From the NCBI GenBank assembly GCA_963975425.1, contig CAXBGS010000003.1, positions 1-64,000 of the forward strand: a stretch of 64,000 bases of DNA, read 5' to 3'. The notes below the pieces were generated by a model. That model did not search any database and had not been told where the DNA came from. It was given only the letters and a program-made list of their open reading frames with translations. This document shows, one piece after another, positions 33,820 to 43,685 of this stretch (the first letter of the stretch is position 1; the number at the start of each line of letters is the position of its first letter). The DNA comes from CAXBGS01 sp963975425 (GTDB lineage Bacteria > Planctomycetota > Planctomycetia > Pirellulales > Pirellulaceae). Both the position numbers and the translations under genes were made by a program.

Positions 33820-34737
33820 TCAGGCCGCACGTCGTTTGCGGTTTCGGCCACTGCCGGCATCTTCCAACCCTTCGGCCGAGATACAGTCGACGACTCGTTG
33901 ACACAGCCGATCGATCTCATTCAGGTACCGATCCGACTTACCACTGAAATACATGTAGGCCAGGTAGGCCGGAATGGCGACGCAAAGGCCAGCCGCGGTG
34001 GTCATCAGCGCCTTGCTGATTCCCGACGCCAGCATCTCCGGGCGTCCGATCGATTCTTGGCTGCTGATAACGGCGAACGCTTCGATCATGCCAATCACGG
34101 TTCCCAGCAACCCCATCAACGGCGCGACGTTGCTGATCGCATGGAAGACTCGCAAATAGCGACGCAGTCCGTCCGAAACTCGATCGCCTGCGTCCATGAC
34201 GGCTTGTTCGATTTCAAACATCGGTCGCCCCCAACGGCGCAGCGCTGCGCGAAACACCTCGGAAACTGGGCAATCAAAGTCTTCGCATATTTCCGTCGCT
34301 TCCTCGTGACTCAGTTGCCCGTCTTCGACACATTCCGTGAATCGCCGTACGAAGGGGCGCGGAATCACGCGACCGCGGCGCAGTGCGACGAGCCTTTCCA
34401 TCGACAGTGTCAACACGATCAATGAACAAATTCCCAACGGAAGCATCAGCCATCCGCCTTCGGCCACCTTGAGAACGAACGCCGGCACGGGAATATTCCA
34501 AGACGATTCGCCTTCGGCGGCCTCGTCACCGGTTTCTTGGTATTGCACCGAATTCGGATCCACCGAACTTGCAGGAATCGCCGGAATCGAACCGGGGGCG
34601 AATCGTTGGTCGGGCTGTGCCGAGAACCTCTCGCGCGGCGGATACTGCTGGCCCCATGCGTCATCGGCCGCACAGCACGCAAGCGCCAGCAGACACAAGG
34701 CAATTAAACGGTGACAAGCGGAATGGGTTCGTATCAT
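33820..34737 (-). CDS. MotA/TolQ/ExbB-family proton-channel protein
   Basis: 305 residues. A signal peptide or first helix (LIALCLLALACCA) is followed by a polar extension (30-85) that standard TolQ lacks. Then come the three family helices near 93-115, 198-222 and 238-262, with NVAPLMGLLGTVIGMIEAF and LMTTAAGLCVAIPAYLAY signatures. The protein ends in a basic tail. N-terminally extended ExbB-like proteins are common in planctomycetes. It begins 20 bases after the TPR protein and precedes TolR by 79 bases. Confidence 0.9.
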   Translation of the reverse strand: MIRTHSACHRLIALCLLALACCAADDAWGQQYPPRERFSAQPDQRFAPGSIPAIPASSVDPNSVQYQETGDEAAEGESSWNIPVPAFVLKVAEGGWLMLPLGICSLIVLTLSMERLVALRRGRVIPRPFVRRFTECVEDGQLSHEEATEICEDFDCPVSEVFRAALRRWGRPMFEIEQAVMDAGDRVSDGLRRYLRVFHAISNVAPLMGLLGTVIGMIEAFAVISSQESIGRPEMLASGISKALMTTAAGLCVAIPAYLAYMYFSGKSDRYLNEIDRLCQRVVDCISAEGLEDAGSGRNRKRRAA

Positions 34738-34757
34738 GAGGTTATCCGTCGGCTGTG

Positions 34758-36692
34758 TTAACGCCGCAGCTTGATGCTGTTTTGTGATGGATGATCGTTC
34801 GTGCGATTGGAGTCGGCGGGAGTGTTGGCTTGAGGCGTCAGCGCGGCCATGCGTGTACGCGCAGCCTGGGCATGTGGGTTGTCCGCAAATCGACTAATCA
34901 ATGTCGAATAACAAACCGAGGCTTCTCGTGTCCGCCCCAATTGTTCGAATGATTTGCCAGCTTGAACCAGAGCAACAGGCACCCAGGGTCCGTCGGGATC
35001 GATCCCTTCAACCTTGCGGTACGCATTAATGGCTTCGGGATACTTTTGCTGCAGATAATGGGTTTCGCCGATGAGCCACTGCGCACGGCCTCGTAATTGG
35101 CGGATCGATTCGGGGTCGCGAATCATGCCCTCGAGGGTGCTTCGCGCTTCATCAAACTTCAGTCGTCTGATCTGAAGTTCGGCTGTCAACATTTCGACAA
35201 GCGATCGCCGCCGAGCATCATCGCCGATCGATTCACGGGCCGCCGCGATCCGCCGAGTCGCCTCTTCGGGATCGGCATGCGATGTGGCCGTCTCGGCGCA
35301 ACGCAGTAACGTCGCAAAGTCGTCTGCGCCGCGGACGTCGACCACTTGTTTCCACCAAGGGTGAGCCGCTGCGGCTTGTCCGGTCTGCATCAACGCTTCG
35401 GCAAAAAGTCGTTCGATATTTGCCGACCGTGACTGCGAGTCGGTCTGCGGGTCAACCGATTCGGACGCCAGGGCGAGCATCGACCACAGTTCGTGTCTGC
35501 CCGCCCAGCGACAAGACGCTTCGCGTACGGCCAGCGACACCTCATCAGCGTCTTCGCTGGCGATCCATCCTGCCGCCGTCCGCTGGGCTTCGGCCATGCG
35601 ATTGCCATGGACCAACTGTTGCAAAACGTCCGCCGCCGGTTGTCCGGTTTGATCGGTGCGAGCGAGCTGCTGTGCGAAAGCGTCCAACGCGTCGGCGTCA
35701 CTCGCGTTCGCGGCAACACGAATCCCCAAACCGCACATGGCCGCGTCCAGTGCTTGCAATTTCGGTTCGCTGCCTTGCGACAGAACCCACTGAAGGACCG
35801 GCCCCGGAATGTCATTGATGGGGAAATACAGATACGTGCGAACAATTTCGTCGGCCGACTGGGACTGCGGAAACTGGGTTAGCAATCGGCCCAGCGTCTT
35901 GGTCGACTCGTCGGTCTTGCCCGCTTGCCGTAAACAAGTTGCGGCGAGGCGAAGTGCTCGGTGCCCGTCGGTGTTGTCGGGGAATTCCTGCACGAAATGA
36001 AGCAACTTTTTGGCTGCCGATTCAGGATGTTCTCCCGCGGTGGCTTCGGTCCAAGCCGCGCCCAGCAGTGCTTTTTCACGCTGCGATGCATCGGCGTGAT
36101 CCACCGCGATTCGATAGGCCCTTTCGGCGAGCGCCAATTTACCTTGTCGCAGTGAATCAGACCCGACGTGCAAACATAACCGCACGGCCATTGCGACTTG
36201 AGGCGGCGCGGTGTCGAATCGCTCTGAGAGCAGGGGCAACAAACAATCGACAGCTTCGGCTTTCTTGTCGGCTTGCACCAACGCCGACGCGGCTGCCAAG
36301 TGCACCAGTGCCCTCGCCCGCGGATCCATCGACGCGGCGCGATCGCTACCTGCCGAGGCGACCGATCTGAGATAAAAGTCGACGGCCAAATCCTGTTCCT
36401 CGGCTTGTTGCAGCCCGCGAGCGACTTGAGCCAAGCGATGAGTCAGATCAATTGATCCGGCCTGGTCGTCGAGAAAGCGAAGTCGATCGGCAGCTTTGAC
36501 AAACTGTCCAGCGGCAATCCACTGGTCAACCTCGGCCAACGATGGATTCGTCTCAGCCTTGTTCGCTGCGTCCAGACCTGGGGCGTCACCGCCGGTCACG
36601 GTTTCGGCGGGCTGTTGAGCAATCGCCGCTTTCCACCCGTAACTGGGTAGAATGAACGTGGCAATTAGCAGGATCGTTGAAGCGAATCGCAT
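34758..36692 (-). CDS. Exported TPR-repeat protein
   Basis: About 644 residues from ATG 36692 (MRFASTILLIATFILPSYG signal peptide); ATG 36713 is an alternative. The rest is helical with repeated TPR-like units, for example EVDQWIAAGQFVKAADRL at the start and AQWLIGETHYLQQKYPEAIN, ALVQAGKSFEQLGRTREA and SRFADNPHAQAARTRM near the end. Resembles YbgF/BamD-like periplasmic scaffolds, which accompany Tol-Pal genes in other bacteria. First gene of the TolQ/TolR operon, so probably a periplasmic partner. Confidence 0.8.
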   Translation of the reverse strand: MRFASTILLIATFILPSYGWKAAIAQQPAETVTGGDAPGLDAANKAETNPSLAEVDQWIAAGQFVKAADRLRFLDDQAGSIDLTHRLAQVARGLQQAEEQDLAVDFYLRSVASAGSDRAASMDPRARALVHLAAASALVQADKKAEAVDCLLPLLSERFDTAPPQVAMAVRLCLHVGSDSLRQGKLALAERAYRIAVDHADASQREKALLGAAWTEATAGEHPESAAKKLLHFVQEFPDNTDGHRALRLAATCLRQAGKTDESTKTLGRLLTQFPQSQSADEIVRTYLYFPINDIPGPVLQWVLSQGSEPKLQALDAAMCGLGIRVAANASDADALDAFAQQLARTDQTGQPAADVLQQLVHGNRMAEAQRTAAGWIASEDADEVSLAVREASCRWAGRHELWSMLALASESVDPQTDSQSRSANIERLFAEALMQTGQAAAAHPWWKQVVDVRGADDFATLLRCAETATSHADPEEATRRIAAARESIGDDARRRSLVEMLTAELQIRRLKFDEARSTLEGMIRDPESIRQLRGRAQWLIGETHYLQQKYPEAINAYRKVEGIDPDGPWVPVALVQAGKSFEQLGRTREASVCYSTLISRFADNPHAQAARTRMAALTPQANTPADSNRTNDHPSQNSIKLRR

Positions 36693-37018
36693 CGGTAGGG
36701 CTCTAGAAGTCATCGCGCCCGGCACAGCATTTTGCGCTGCCGGGATACCCGATCGGGGCCTCGGGGCCATTCACATCAGTTGCAAATACCCCAAATTGCG
36801 TCCCCGATGCAATCCCGCTTGAGGAACACTCCGAACGCGAGGAGATGTGGCAAAACGGGCAAAGAAGCGAGAAAACAGAGCTATTCCCACCGGAAGCTTT
36901 CATTTACTCTGGAATCTATGATTTCCGCCGAAAACGACCTCCCTGATCACCCGTCCAAGCGGATCGTGAACGCCCCGTCCTTCTGTTCCCTGATTGAATC
37001 CGAGTTTGTTCCGCAGGC
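36693..37018. other. Divergent gap between TPR gene and smc
   Basis: About 325 bases. It should hold the promoters of the TPR-Tol operon and of smc. No distinct promoter boxes, repeats or RNA genes were recognised. Confidence 0.4.
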
Positions 37019-40000
37019 ATGCTGAAAGCACTAGAAATAGCAGGCTTTAAGAGCTTCGCGGACCGCACCCGATTCGACTTTCCCGACGGCATCACCGTCG
37101 TCGTCGGTCCCAATGGATCGGGCAAGTCCAACATCGTCGATGCCATCAAATGGGTTCTGGGCTCACAGAGCGCCAAGAGCCTCCGCGGCAAGGACATGTC
37201 GGACGTCATCTTCAAGGGATCCCAGACTCGCAAACCCGCTGGCGCGGCCGAAGCCACAATCGTGTTCGACAACGTGGATGGGAATCTGCCCGTCGATGCC
37301 GAAGAGGTCCGGGTGACCCGCCGCGTCTTTCGCAGCGGCGAGGGCGAGTACCTGATCAATAATCAGGCCGTCCGACTGAAAGACGTCAAAGACTTGATCC
37401 GCGGTACGGGTATCGGCATCGATGCCTATAGTCTGATCGAACAAGGCAAAGTCGACCGGATGCTGCAGGCCAACGCCAAGGATCGACGAGCAATCTTTGA
37501 AGAGGCGGCCGGAATCAGCCGCTTTAAAGCGAAAAAGTTGGAAGCCGAACGACGGCTCGCACGGGTTCAAACCAACCTGACGCGGCTAGGTGACATCGTT
37601 GATGAAGTCGCTTCACGCCTGAAAAGCATTCGCAGCCAGGCGAGCAAGGCGGAACGTTACCGCCAAGCAACCGAACGACTGAAAGTACTCCGCACCCAGC
37701 TGGCCTGGACCGACTGGGGCGAACTGTCAACCGAGTACGAATCCTCGGCGACAGAACTTGCCACCGCTATCGCCCAGCAACAAGAGCTGGAAACGCATCG
37801 AGAGGAGATGACTCGGCAACGGCAAGCTGCCGACTTGCAACTGCAAGAAATCGCCGACCAGGCCCGCGGCGTCGAGGAGACTCGGTCGGAACGGCTTCAA
37901 CGCATCGCCGAATTGATCGGCCGTCGTGATGCCGACAACGCTGCCGTGGTCGACCTGAGAAGCAGTGTCGCCAAGTCGCTGCGCCGAGTCCGACTGCTGC
38001 AAACACAAGCCGGTTCTGCCGCCGACGAACTGCGTGAAGCGACCCAGCGTCTGGCTCGATACGAACGCGAACTGAGCGAGGTGCGGTCACGAACGGCAGA
38101 AGTGGAAGCGAATCGCGATCGAATTCAGCAAGAAGTCAACGACATCTTAAAAGAGCGTGAAACGATTCAACAGACTCACCTGGCCAGCGTTCGCCGAGTC
38201 GCAGAACTAGAATCCAATCGCCAGCAAACCGAGACTCGAATTTCCGAGGCCGCCCGCACCCTGGCGCATCTGGCCAAACGAATTCTATCGGCAAAGGACC
38301 ATCTGACCGACGCGTCAGCCGAGGCGGAAAAAACACGAGAGCACGTCGCACAGCTCGAAAGCCAAATCGATCAGATCGCCAAGCAGATCGAATTGGCCGA
38401 CGCCAAGCTTCAGGAGAGCCGTCGGACACTCAATCGACGAACCGAAGAAAACGCTGCGATCAAGATCCGCTTGCAGGGTGTGATTGAACGACACAGCGTG
38501 CTGCAAGATCTGCATCGCCGACAGGAAGGCGTCTCCGGTGGTGTGCAAACGATTTTGGCACAGCTGGATCAAGCATCGGAACTATTCCAAGGCATTGCGT
38601 CGGTCAGCGATCAGGTCCACGGCATTGTCGCGGACTGCTTTCAGGTCGACATCAAGGTTGCCCCACTGATCGATGCGGCCCTGGGGCATCGCAGCCAGTA
38701 TGTCATTGTTCACGGCGGCAGCGTCCAGAACGCGATCGTCAGCGGAAAATTGAAAATCGATAGCCGCGTCGGGCTGATTCGCATCGACGAATTGCCGCGC
38801 CGGCGACCTGGTGACCGCATCCGGTTGGACGGACTCAAAGGCGTGCTTGGTCGTGGTGACCGCATGATCAAGTGCGAAGAAAAATACGAACCCCTCGCAC
38901 GCCATTTGTTAAGCAACACGTGGCTGGTCGACTCGCTGGAAACCGCGTTGGGCCTGCGAAAACTAAGTGGTGCGGGCTTGCGATTCGTCACCGCCGCCGG
39001 TGAAGTCCTGGAAAGCGATGGCACCACAATCGTCGGGCCCGCCAGCACCGCGACCGGTCTGGTCAGCCGCCGAAGCCAATTATTGGCCGCCGAACAAGAA
39101 ATTAAACACTACCAATTCCAATTATCCGAAGGCGAAGCAGAAGTCGAACGCGTCGCTGCGATCGTCGACGAACAGGCTGCGGCACTGGGACGGCTTGAAC
39201 AGCAGCATCGATCGCTGATCACAAACCGTGCCGCCGCCGAGGCCGAACGACGGCACGCGGATGAACGAATGGAATCACGTCAGTCCGTTTACGCGGAAAT
39301 CGATAGTGAAATTATCGCCTCGACTCGAATCCGCGAAACCGCTGCGAACCAAAGCCAGCAGTTAATGCAGCAGATCACCAACGGACGCCGCGAGACCGAA
39401 TCGTTGGAACTGAAGTCGGCTGAGATCGAAGAAATGCTTTCGGAATCACAGACGTCGCTGCAGTCCGCCGTGAGTGCTGTGATGACAATCTCGGTCGACG
39501 TCGCGCGCGCGGAACAGAAATTCGAAGCTCTCTCCGCGACCATCCAGCAGCAACGCCGTGACCAAGCCGAACGCGAGGCCGCCGTCGCCGAAGTCCGCTC
39601 GCAAGCGGAATCGGGACGCAGCCGAATCAAAGAGTTGACCACCCGCGTGCTCGATGCGTCCAATCGTCTGTCGACGCTGCAGTGGGAAGCACAGCAAAGC
39701 AGCCAACAGCTCGAAGCCTTGGCCCAGCAGGCTGCCGAAGTCCGTGACGCGAACCGCGAAATCCTGAAGGCCAGCGAAGAGGCGATGAAAAACGCCAGCG
39801 CCGCAAGCGAGGCCGTTCACTCGCTGACGTCACGCCGCGATACGGTCAAGCTTCGGCTCGACACACTCGCCGATCGTATTTTCGAAGACTACGAAATCAA
39901 TCTGCGTGAGACCGAACGACCAGACGATTTCCAACCGCCAGATGACCGTGAGGCGTGCGAAGACGAGATCAACACGCTGCGGGCACAGCTGCAGAAAACC

Positions 40001-40636
40001 AGCAGCGTGAACATGGAAGCACTTGCCGAACTTGAGGGTCTGCAATCACGTTACGACGAACTGCACGAACAGTATCAAGATCTGACCGCGGCAAAGGATT
40101 CGCTGCAGCGGATCATTGGGCGTATCAATGCTGACAGTCGCCGACTGTTCATGGATACGCTGGAAGCGATCCGCCAAAATTTCCAAGTTCTCTACCGTAA
40201 ATCGTTTGGTGGTGGACACGCCGATTTGATCCTCGAGGAAAGCGACGATCCGCTGGAAGCCGGCGTCGAAATCGTCGCGACGCCACCTGGTAAACCCAGT
40301 TTTAGCAATTCGTTGTTGTCGGGTGGCGAAAAAGCGCTGACCGCCGTGGCGCTGTTGATGTCAATCTTCCAGTACCGGCCGAGCCCATTCTGTGTGCTGG
40401 ACGAAGTCGATGCACCGTTTGACGAAGCCAACATCGGTCGCTTTGTTATGGTTCTGAACGAATTCTTGGACACATCGAAATTCGTGATCGTCACGCACAG
40501 CAAAAAGACGATGACTGCGGCCACCACATTGTATGGTGTCACGATGCAAGAATCGGGAGTCAGCAAACAAGTCTCGATTCGCTTCGAAGACGTCAGCGAG
40601 GACGGCGAAATCAACACCGAAGGCGAAGCCGCCTAG
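37019..40636 (+). CDS. smc: Chromosome partition protein SMC
   Basis: 1205 residues. The N-terminal ATPase half has Walker A GPNGSGKSN at 30-38. Two long coiled coils (about 170-500 and 690-1010) flank a hinge (about 515-680). The C-terminal half has the ABC signature LLSGGEKAL near 1100 and Walker B FCVLDEVDAPFDEAN near 1124-1138, followed by the THSKKTM switch. Length and layout are those of bacterial condensin SMC, which compacts and segregates the chromosome together with ScpA/ScpB; those genes are not in the window. ATG 37019 precedes the typical MLKALEIAGFKSF start. Confidence 0.96.
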   Translation: MLKALEIAGFKSFADRTRFDFPDGITVVVGPNGSGKSNIVDAIKWVLGSQSAKSLRGKDMSDVIFKGSQTRKPAGAAEATIVFDNVDGNLPVDAEEVRVTRRVFRSGEGEYLINNQAVRLKDVKDLIRGTGIGIDAYSLIEQGKVDRMLQANAKDRRAIFEEAAGISRFKAKKLEAERRLARVQTNLTRLGDIVDEVASRLKSIRSQASKAERYRQATERLKVLRTQLAWTDWGELSTEYESSATELATAIAQQQELETHREEMTRQRQAADLQLQEIADQARGVEETRSERLQRIAELIGRRDADNAAVVDLRSSVAKSLRRVRLLQTQAGSAADELREATQRLARYERELSEVRSRTAEVEANRDRIQQEVNDILKERETIQQTHLASVRRVAELESNRQQTETRISEAARTLAHLAKRILSAKDHLTDASAEAEKTREHVAQLESQIDQIAKQIELADAKLQESRRTLNRRTEENAAIKIRLQGVIERHSVLQDLHRRQEGVSGGVQTILAQLDQASELFQGIASVSDQVHGIVADCFQVDIKVAPLIDAALGHRSQYVIVHGGSVQNAIVSGKLKIDSRVGLIRIDELPRRRPGDRIRLDGLKGVLGRGDRMIKCEEKYEPLARHLLSNTWLVDSLETALGLRKLSGAGLRFVTAAGEVLESDGTTIVGPASTATGLVSRRSQLLAAEQEIKHYQFQLSEGEAEVERVAAIVDEQAAALGRLEQQHRSLITNRAAAEAERRHADERMESRQSVYAEIDSEIIASTRIRETAANQSQQLMQQITNGRRETESLELKSAEIEEMLSESQTSLQSAVSAVMTISVDVARAEQKFEALSATIQQQRRDQAEREAAVAEVRSQAESGRSRIKELTTRVLDASNRLSTLQWEAQQSSQQLEALAQQAAEVRDANREILKASEEAMKNASAASEAVHSLTSRRDTVKLRLDTLADRIFEDYEINLRETERPDDFQPPDDREACEDEINTLRAQLQKTSSVNMEALAELEGLQSRYDELHEQYQDLTAAKDSLQRIIGRINADSRRLFMDTLEAIRQNFQVLYRKSFGGGHADLILEESDDPLEAGVEIVATPPGKPSFSNSLLSGGEKALTAVALLMSIFQYRPSPFCVLDEVDAPFDEANIGRFVMVLNEFLDTSKFVIVTHSKKTMTAATTLYGVTMQESGVSKQVSIRFEDVSEDGEINTEGEAA

Positions 40637-40868
40637 GATCCGGCCGGATCGGCATCAACTTGTCGGCTGCGATCCATGTGCAGATGCCTAAAGGGTCGCC
40701 CCGTGCGGATACCTGAGTGGTCGTTAAGGATGAGGCCAAACAGGCGTGAACTTCAATCGCCTGTCGTCGCCACAACTCATTTGCGTTGGCACGCGGCGCG
40801 ATCGCGGGTAAACGTAACAACGATCCGATCGTCGTACTCACCTTCGTGTCTTCAAGATCGCGAACTGG

Positions 40869-41345
40869 CTAAACCCCGAGGCTCATCTTGCTCAGCCCCA
40901 AGGCCAGCAGCACGATAGAGACGATGCCGATATAGGTTCGCACGTGGTTCCACCGTTGCCAGCGGACTTGATAATCGTTCCAGCGATCGCCAGCATCGGA
41001 AACGTTGGTTTTCGCAAGCCGATTGTTCAGCGGCACATTGAACAGGATTGTCACGCCGAACGGACCAACCAAATAACAGATCGCTCCCGACAACAATGCG
41101 ACTCGGCCGGGACGGTCGAAATCGAATCCGCAATCAACGGCAATCAAAGTGCACAACAGCGGCGTACCGAGGAAAAACAATAGAAAAATTGGATTGATAA
41201 TTCTCTCGTTGATTCGCTGCATCGCCAACAGCCCCGCATCGTCGGATAGGTCCGCGAGTGCTTTCATCACAAAATTCGAAAAGGCGAACAGCAATCCCGT
41301 GACCACACCGGATCCGACGATCGCTGCAACAACAACCAGGGTCAT
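40869..41345 (-). CDS. DUF1772-like small membrane protein
   Basis: 158 residues with four hydrophobic segments near 3-25, 50-68, 82-102 and 138-155. The FAFSNFVMKALADL start, the NVPLNNRLA stretch and the later RWNDYQVRWQRWNHVRT are the conserved points of the DUF1772 (anthrone-oxygenase-like) family. Enzymatic function has been shown only for distant relatives, so the role here is unknown. It converges on smc and is followed by a pectate lyase gene on the same strand. Confidence 0.75.
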   Translation of the reverse strand: MTLVVVAAIVGSGVVTGLLFAFSNFVMKALADLSDDAGLLAMQRINERIINPIFLLFFLGTPLLCTLIAVDCGFDFDRPGRVALLSGAICYLVGPFGVTILFNVPLNNRLAKTNVSDAGDRWNDYQVRWQRWNHVRTYIGIVSIVLLALGLSKMSLGV

Positions 41346-41422
41346 CGATAAACTCTTCTCACGTAGTGGACAAAGCCATTGATCTCAAGTGTCAAGTTTC
41401 GGCGTTTCGGTTCTCGTTTCCG

Positions 41423-42943
41423 TCATTTTGTACGCTGCTGCGACTGATACTTTGACGCAATGATGTAGTTGGAAAGCATCGTGAGATTGCGGCTAAAGAC
41501 TTCGCTGGACAGATACTGCATCCCTTTCTTGAACTTGGGTTGTCCGACCAGTCGTTCGCCATCATAGGTGCTGACCCATCGCCCCTGTTCATCCAGCGAT
41601 TGCACGACATCACCGACGGTCTGCTTGACCGCATCAAGTGCTCGTATCATATCATTGCGTGAATGCGAAGAGCCGGTCGCTTGCAATCTCACGTAGGGAT
41701 CCGTCTCGGCCTCGACAGATCGTGCTGCCGTTACATGAGCGAACCTTTTCTCGAGTTCATCAAGTCGCGAGTCCCACTTCCACCCATAGTGCGACGGCAA
41801 ATCGGTGTCATCGTAGGTAAGCTCATAAACGGACTTACCTTTTCGAAACATGTACAGCGGTTTGTTCGTCTCCAACTCGTAGTACCTGGCCAACCTGCCG
41901 TCCGAAAGAAGCGATCGCTTCAGATACATCAGGGCACGCGGAATCGGCTCAAGATACTTGCGGTCACCTGTGATGATGAAAATGTTCATCAAGGTTTCCA
42001 TCACCTCTTGGGATTCATCACCGGCGATGGCGGGTGGCTCGAATTTACGTGCCCAGATCGGCTGCATGTCGTAGTTATATTGCTGCGCCCATGCCGGCTG
42101 TGGGTCGGGCATTTGCGCTGACACCAAGAAATGACCTAATCGGCGTAACGCGGCGAGGTATTTGTCGTCGCCATAAACTTGGTGTGCGGTCGCCAGCGTA
42201 TCGGCGACATCCCCACACACATTGTCATTCAACGTGTACATGTCCCAATAATTCTTGATTCGCCCGTCGACTCGCCAATCGTATTTCGGATAATTGGCTT
42301 TCAGTAAGGGCTGCTCGGTGGCTGCCGCCTTGAAGCCTTGCGGAAACGCGCCGTTGGCAAACTGGGCATCCAACAATGCATCCAGAGCTGTCATTGCACT
42401 TTCGTGGATCCGTGGGTCGCTAAACCGTAACGCCTGGTCAACTCGCACCATGAATTCGATCGCGGACTGAGTTTGCCCGTCATCCAGCGATGTCGTGCCG
42501 TCTCTTGGCTTTTTTCCGCCTTCATATGGATTGCCGAGTTCTTGCCCCTTGGTGTCGATCGAGTTTGACCATCCGCCTGATCGCAGCTGTCCATAGATTA
42601 ACGCCCCGGCGGCATCTCGCGCGGCGTCAAGAAACACGCGGTCACCGGTCGCATCGTAGGCCTTCAGATAAGCCATCCCAACGGTTGGCGTGCCTGGTGG
42701 CTGTACCCATATCTGGTCTTCGGATGCTCTACCTTCCCCCCAGCGCTGCGCTAAATCGGTGCTGTAGTAATACACGTATCCGCCGCGGACTGATACCGAT
42801 CGGCGATAGAAGTCGCCCGCTTTGTGAATCGTCGAAATCACAACCTGGTCGGTAATGGGTTCGTCGCCACACCCCACGCCGAGATCAAGCAAGAGAGACA
42901 GAAAAACGAAACTGCAAGTGGCGGCGCGCAAATGGAATCTCAT
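41423..42943 (-). CDS. Secreted pectate lyase, polysaccharide lyase family 10
   Basis: 506 residues from ATG 42943, giving a signal peptide (SFVFLSLLLDLGVG). The body is an alpha/alpha barrel with PL10 marks: GGWSNSIDTKG, YTLNDNVCGDVADTLA, and the MPDPQPAWAQQYNYDM-PIWARKFEPP segment that carries family-conserved residues near the C-terminal third. PL10 enzymes cleave polygalacturonate by beta-elimination. GVGC after the signal helix is a poor lipobox, so simple secretion is more likely than anchoring. Neighbouring PL6 and Gfo/Idh genes suggest a uronate-polysaccharide degradation region. Confidence 0.85.
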   Translation of the reverse strand: MRFHLRAATCSFVFLSLLLDLGVGCGDEPITDQVVISTIHKAGDFYRRSVSVRGGYVYYYSTDLAQRWGEGRASEDQIWVQPPGTPTVGMAYLKAYDATGDRVFLDAARDAAGALIYGQLRSGGWSNSIDTKGQELGNPYEGGKKPRDGTTSLDDGQTQSAIEFMVRVDQALRFSDPRIHESAMTALDALLDAQFANGAFPQGFKAAATEQPLLKANYPKYDWRVDGRIKNYWDMYTLNDNVCGDVADTLATAHQVYGDDKYLAALRRLGHFLVSAQMPDPQPAWAQQYNYDMQPIWARKFEPPAIAGDESQEVMETLMNIFIITGDRKYLEPIPRALMYLKRSLLSDGRLARYYELETNKPLYMFRKGKSVYELTYDDTDLPSHYGWKWDSRLDELEKRFAHVTAARSVEAETDPYVRLQATGSSHSRNDMIRALDAVKQTVGDVVQSLDEQGRWVSTYDGERLVGQPKFKKGMQYLSSEVFSRNLTMLSNYIIASKYQSQQRTK

Positions 42944-43685
42944 TGAATGATTGCCTCTATTTCCAATCCGATCCAGAACAGTCTTCGCGGTACGATCGAT
43001 TTGTCTGAGCACCGACAAAACCGAGAACCAATGATAACCGACCGGCCGAGCCTCCATTTTCGCGGGCCATCTGGCACAGGCACATCAACAATCCTCGCTG
43101 CACCGTCGTCATCGATCCAACGGCGAGTCCTGCGAATCCTTCGTGTTACCTAATACGTACCGATGGGCCCGACGAGAACCTGGGACTGACATGCATCGCG
43201 CGTCCATGAGAGTTGAAGGATGTTGGATTGATATGACGTACGTACCAGCGTCCGCTCCAGACGCAGCATCGATTGCGCGCGCTGCAAATCTTCTCGTCAC
43301 TTAACAAGCTACTCGCCTAACAAGCTACTCGCCGAGAGGCAGTAAGGGGGGGAACACAGCCAAGGCTACAACTGCGCCCCGCTGCGGCGGTAGGTCGTTG
43401 GCGCTGCCCCAAGAGTATCAGGCTGCAGCAAAAAACGTTGAAAGGTAAATGTTGAAAGGTAGAAGACAAAAAGCTATGAGGTACCTCTCTTGGTTTTTCA
43501 TATATATGAAGCTTGATGAGCGCACCCTTATGATTGACTATGGGCCCAAGGCTCACCCTGAGCAATTTTGGTTGAATAAATCGTTTCCTGATTCGATGCT
43601 GGTTCATTAGAGTGCGAACACGCGAGTCAATTTGGCGGCAGGACTCTCAAATTTACTTCGTTAATCTGCATGACTAGGAATCGAA
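42944..43685. other. Long gap between the pectate lyase and a PEP-CTERM gene
   Basis: About 740 bases without a supported gene, the longest in the window. It holds a 16-bp tandem duplication (43302-43333) and a shorter direct repeat GTTGAAAGGTA near 43437 and 43449. A 96-codon minus-strand frame (43317-43607) has no recognisable features. It is noticeably more AT-rich near 43430-43680, where the promoter of the PEP-CTERM gene probably lies. Confidence 0.4.
43302..43333. repeat. 16-bp tandem duplication
   Basis: TAACAAGCTACTCGCC occurs twice in direct succession (43302-43317, 43318-43333) without mismatch, in the long gap upstream of the PEP-CTERM gene. Confidence 0.85.

Noticed and set aside
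35282..35818. 178-codon plus-strand frame opposite the TPR protein.
   Set aside because: Arg/Pro-rich shadow frame with no start signal or domain.
40637..40650. Perfect palindrome GATCCGGCCGGATC right after the smc stop.
   Set aside because: As RNA the loop would be too small to fold well, and there is no T-run, so it is not a supported terminator; chance in GC-rich DNA is possible.
43317..43607. 96-codon minus-strand frame in the longest gap.
   Set aside because: It starts from AT-rich sequence, contains part of a tandem repeat and shows no domain, signal peptide or neighbour logic.
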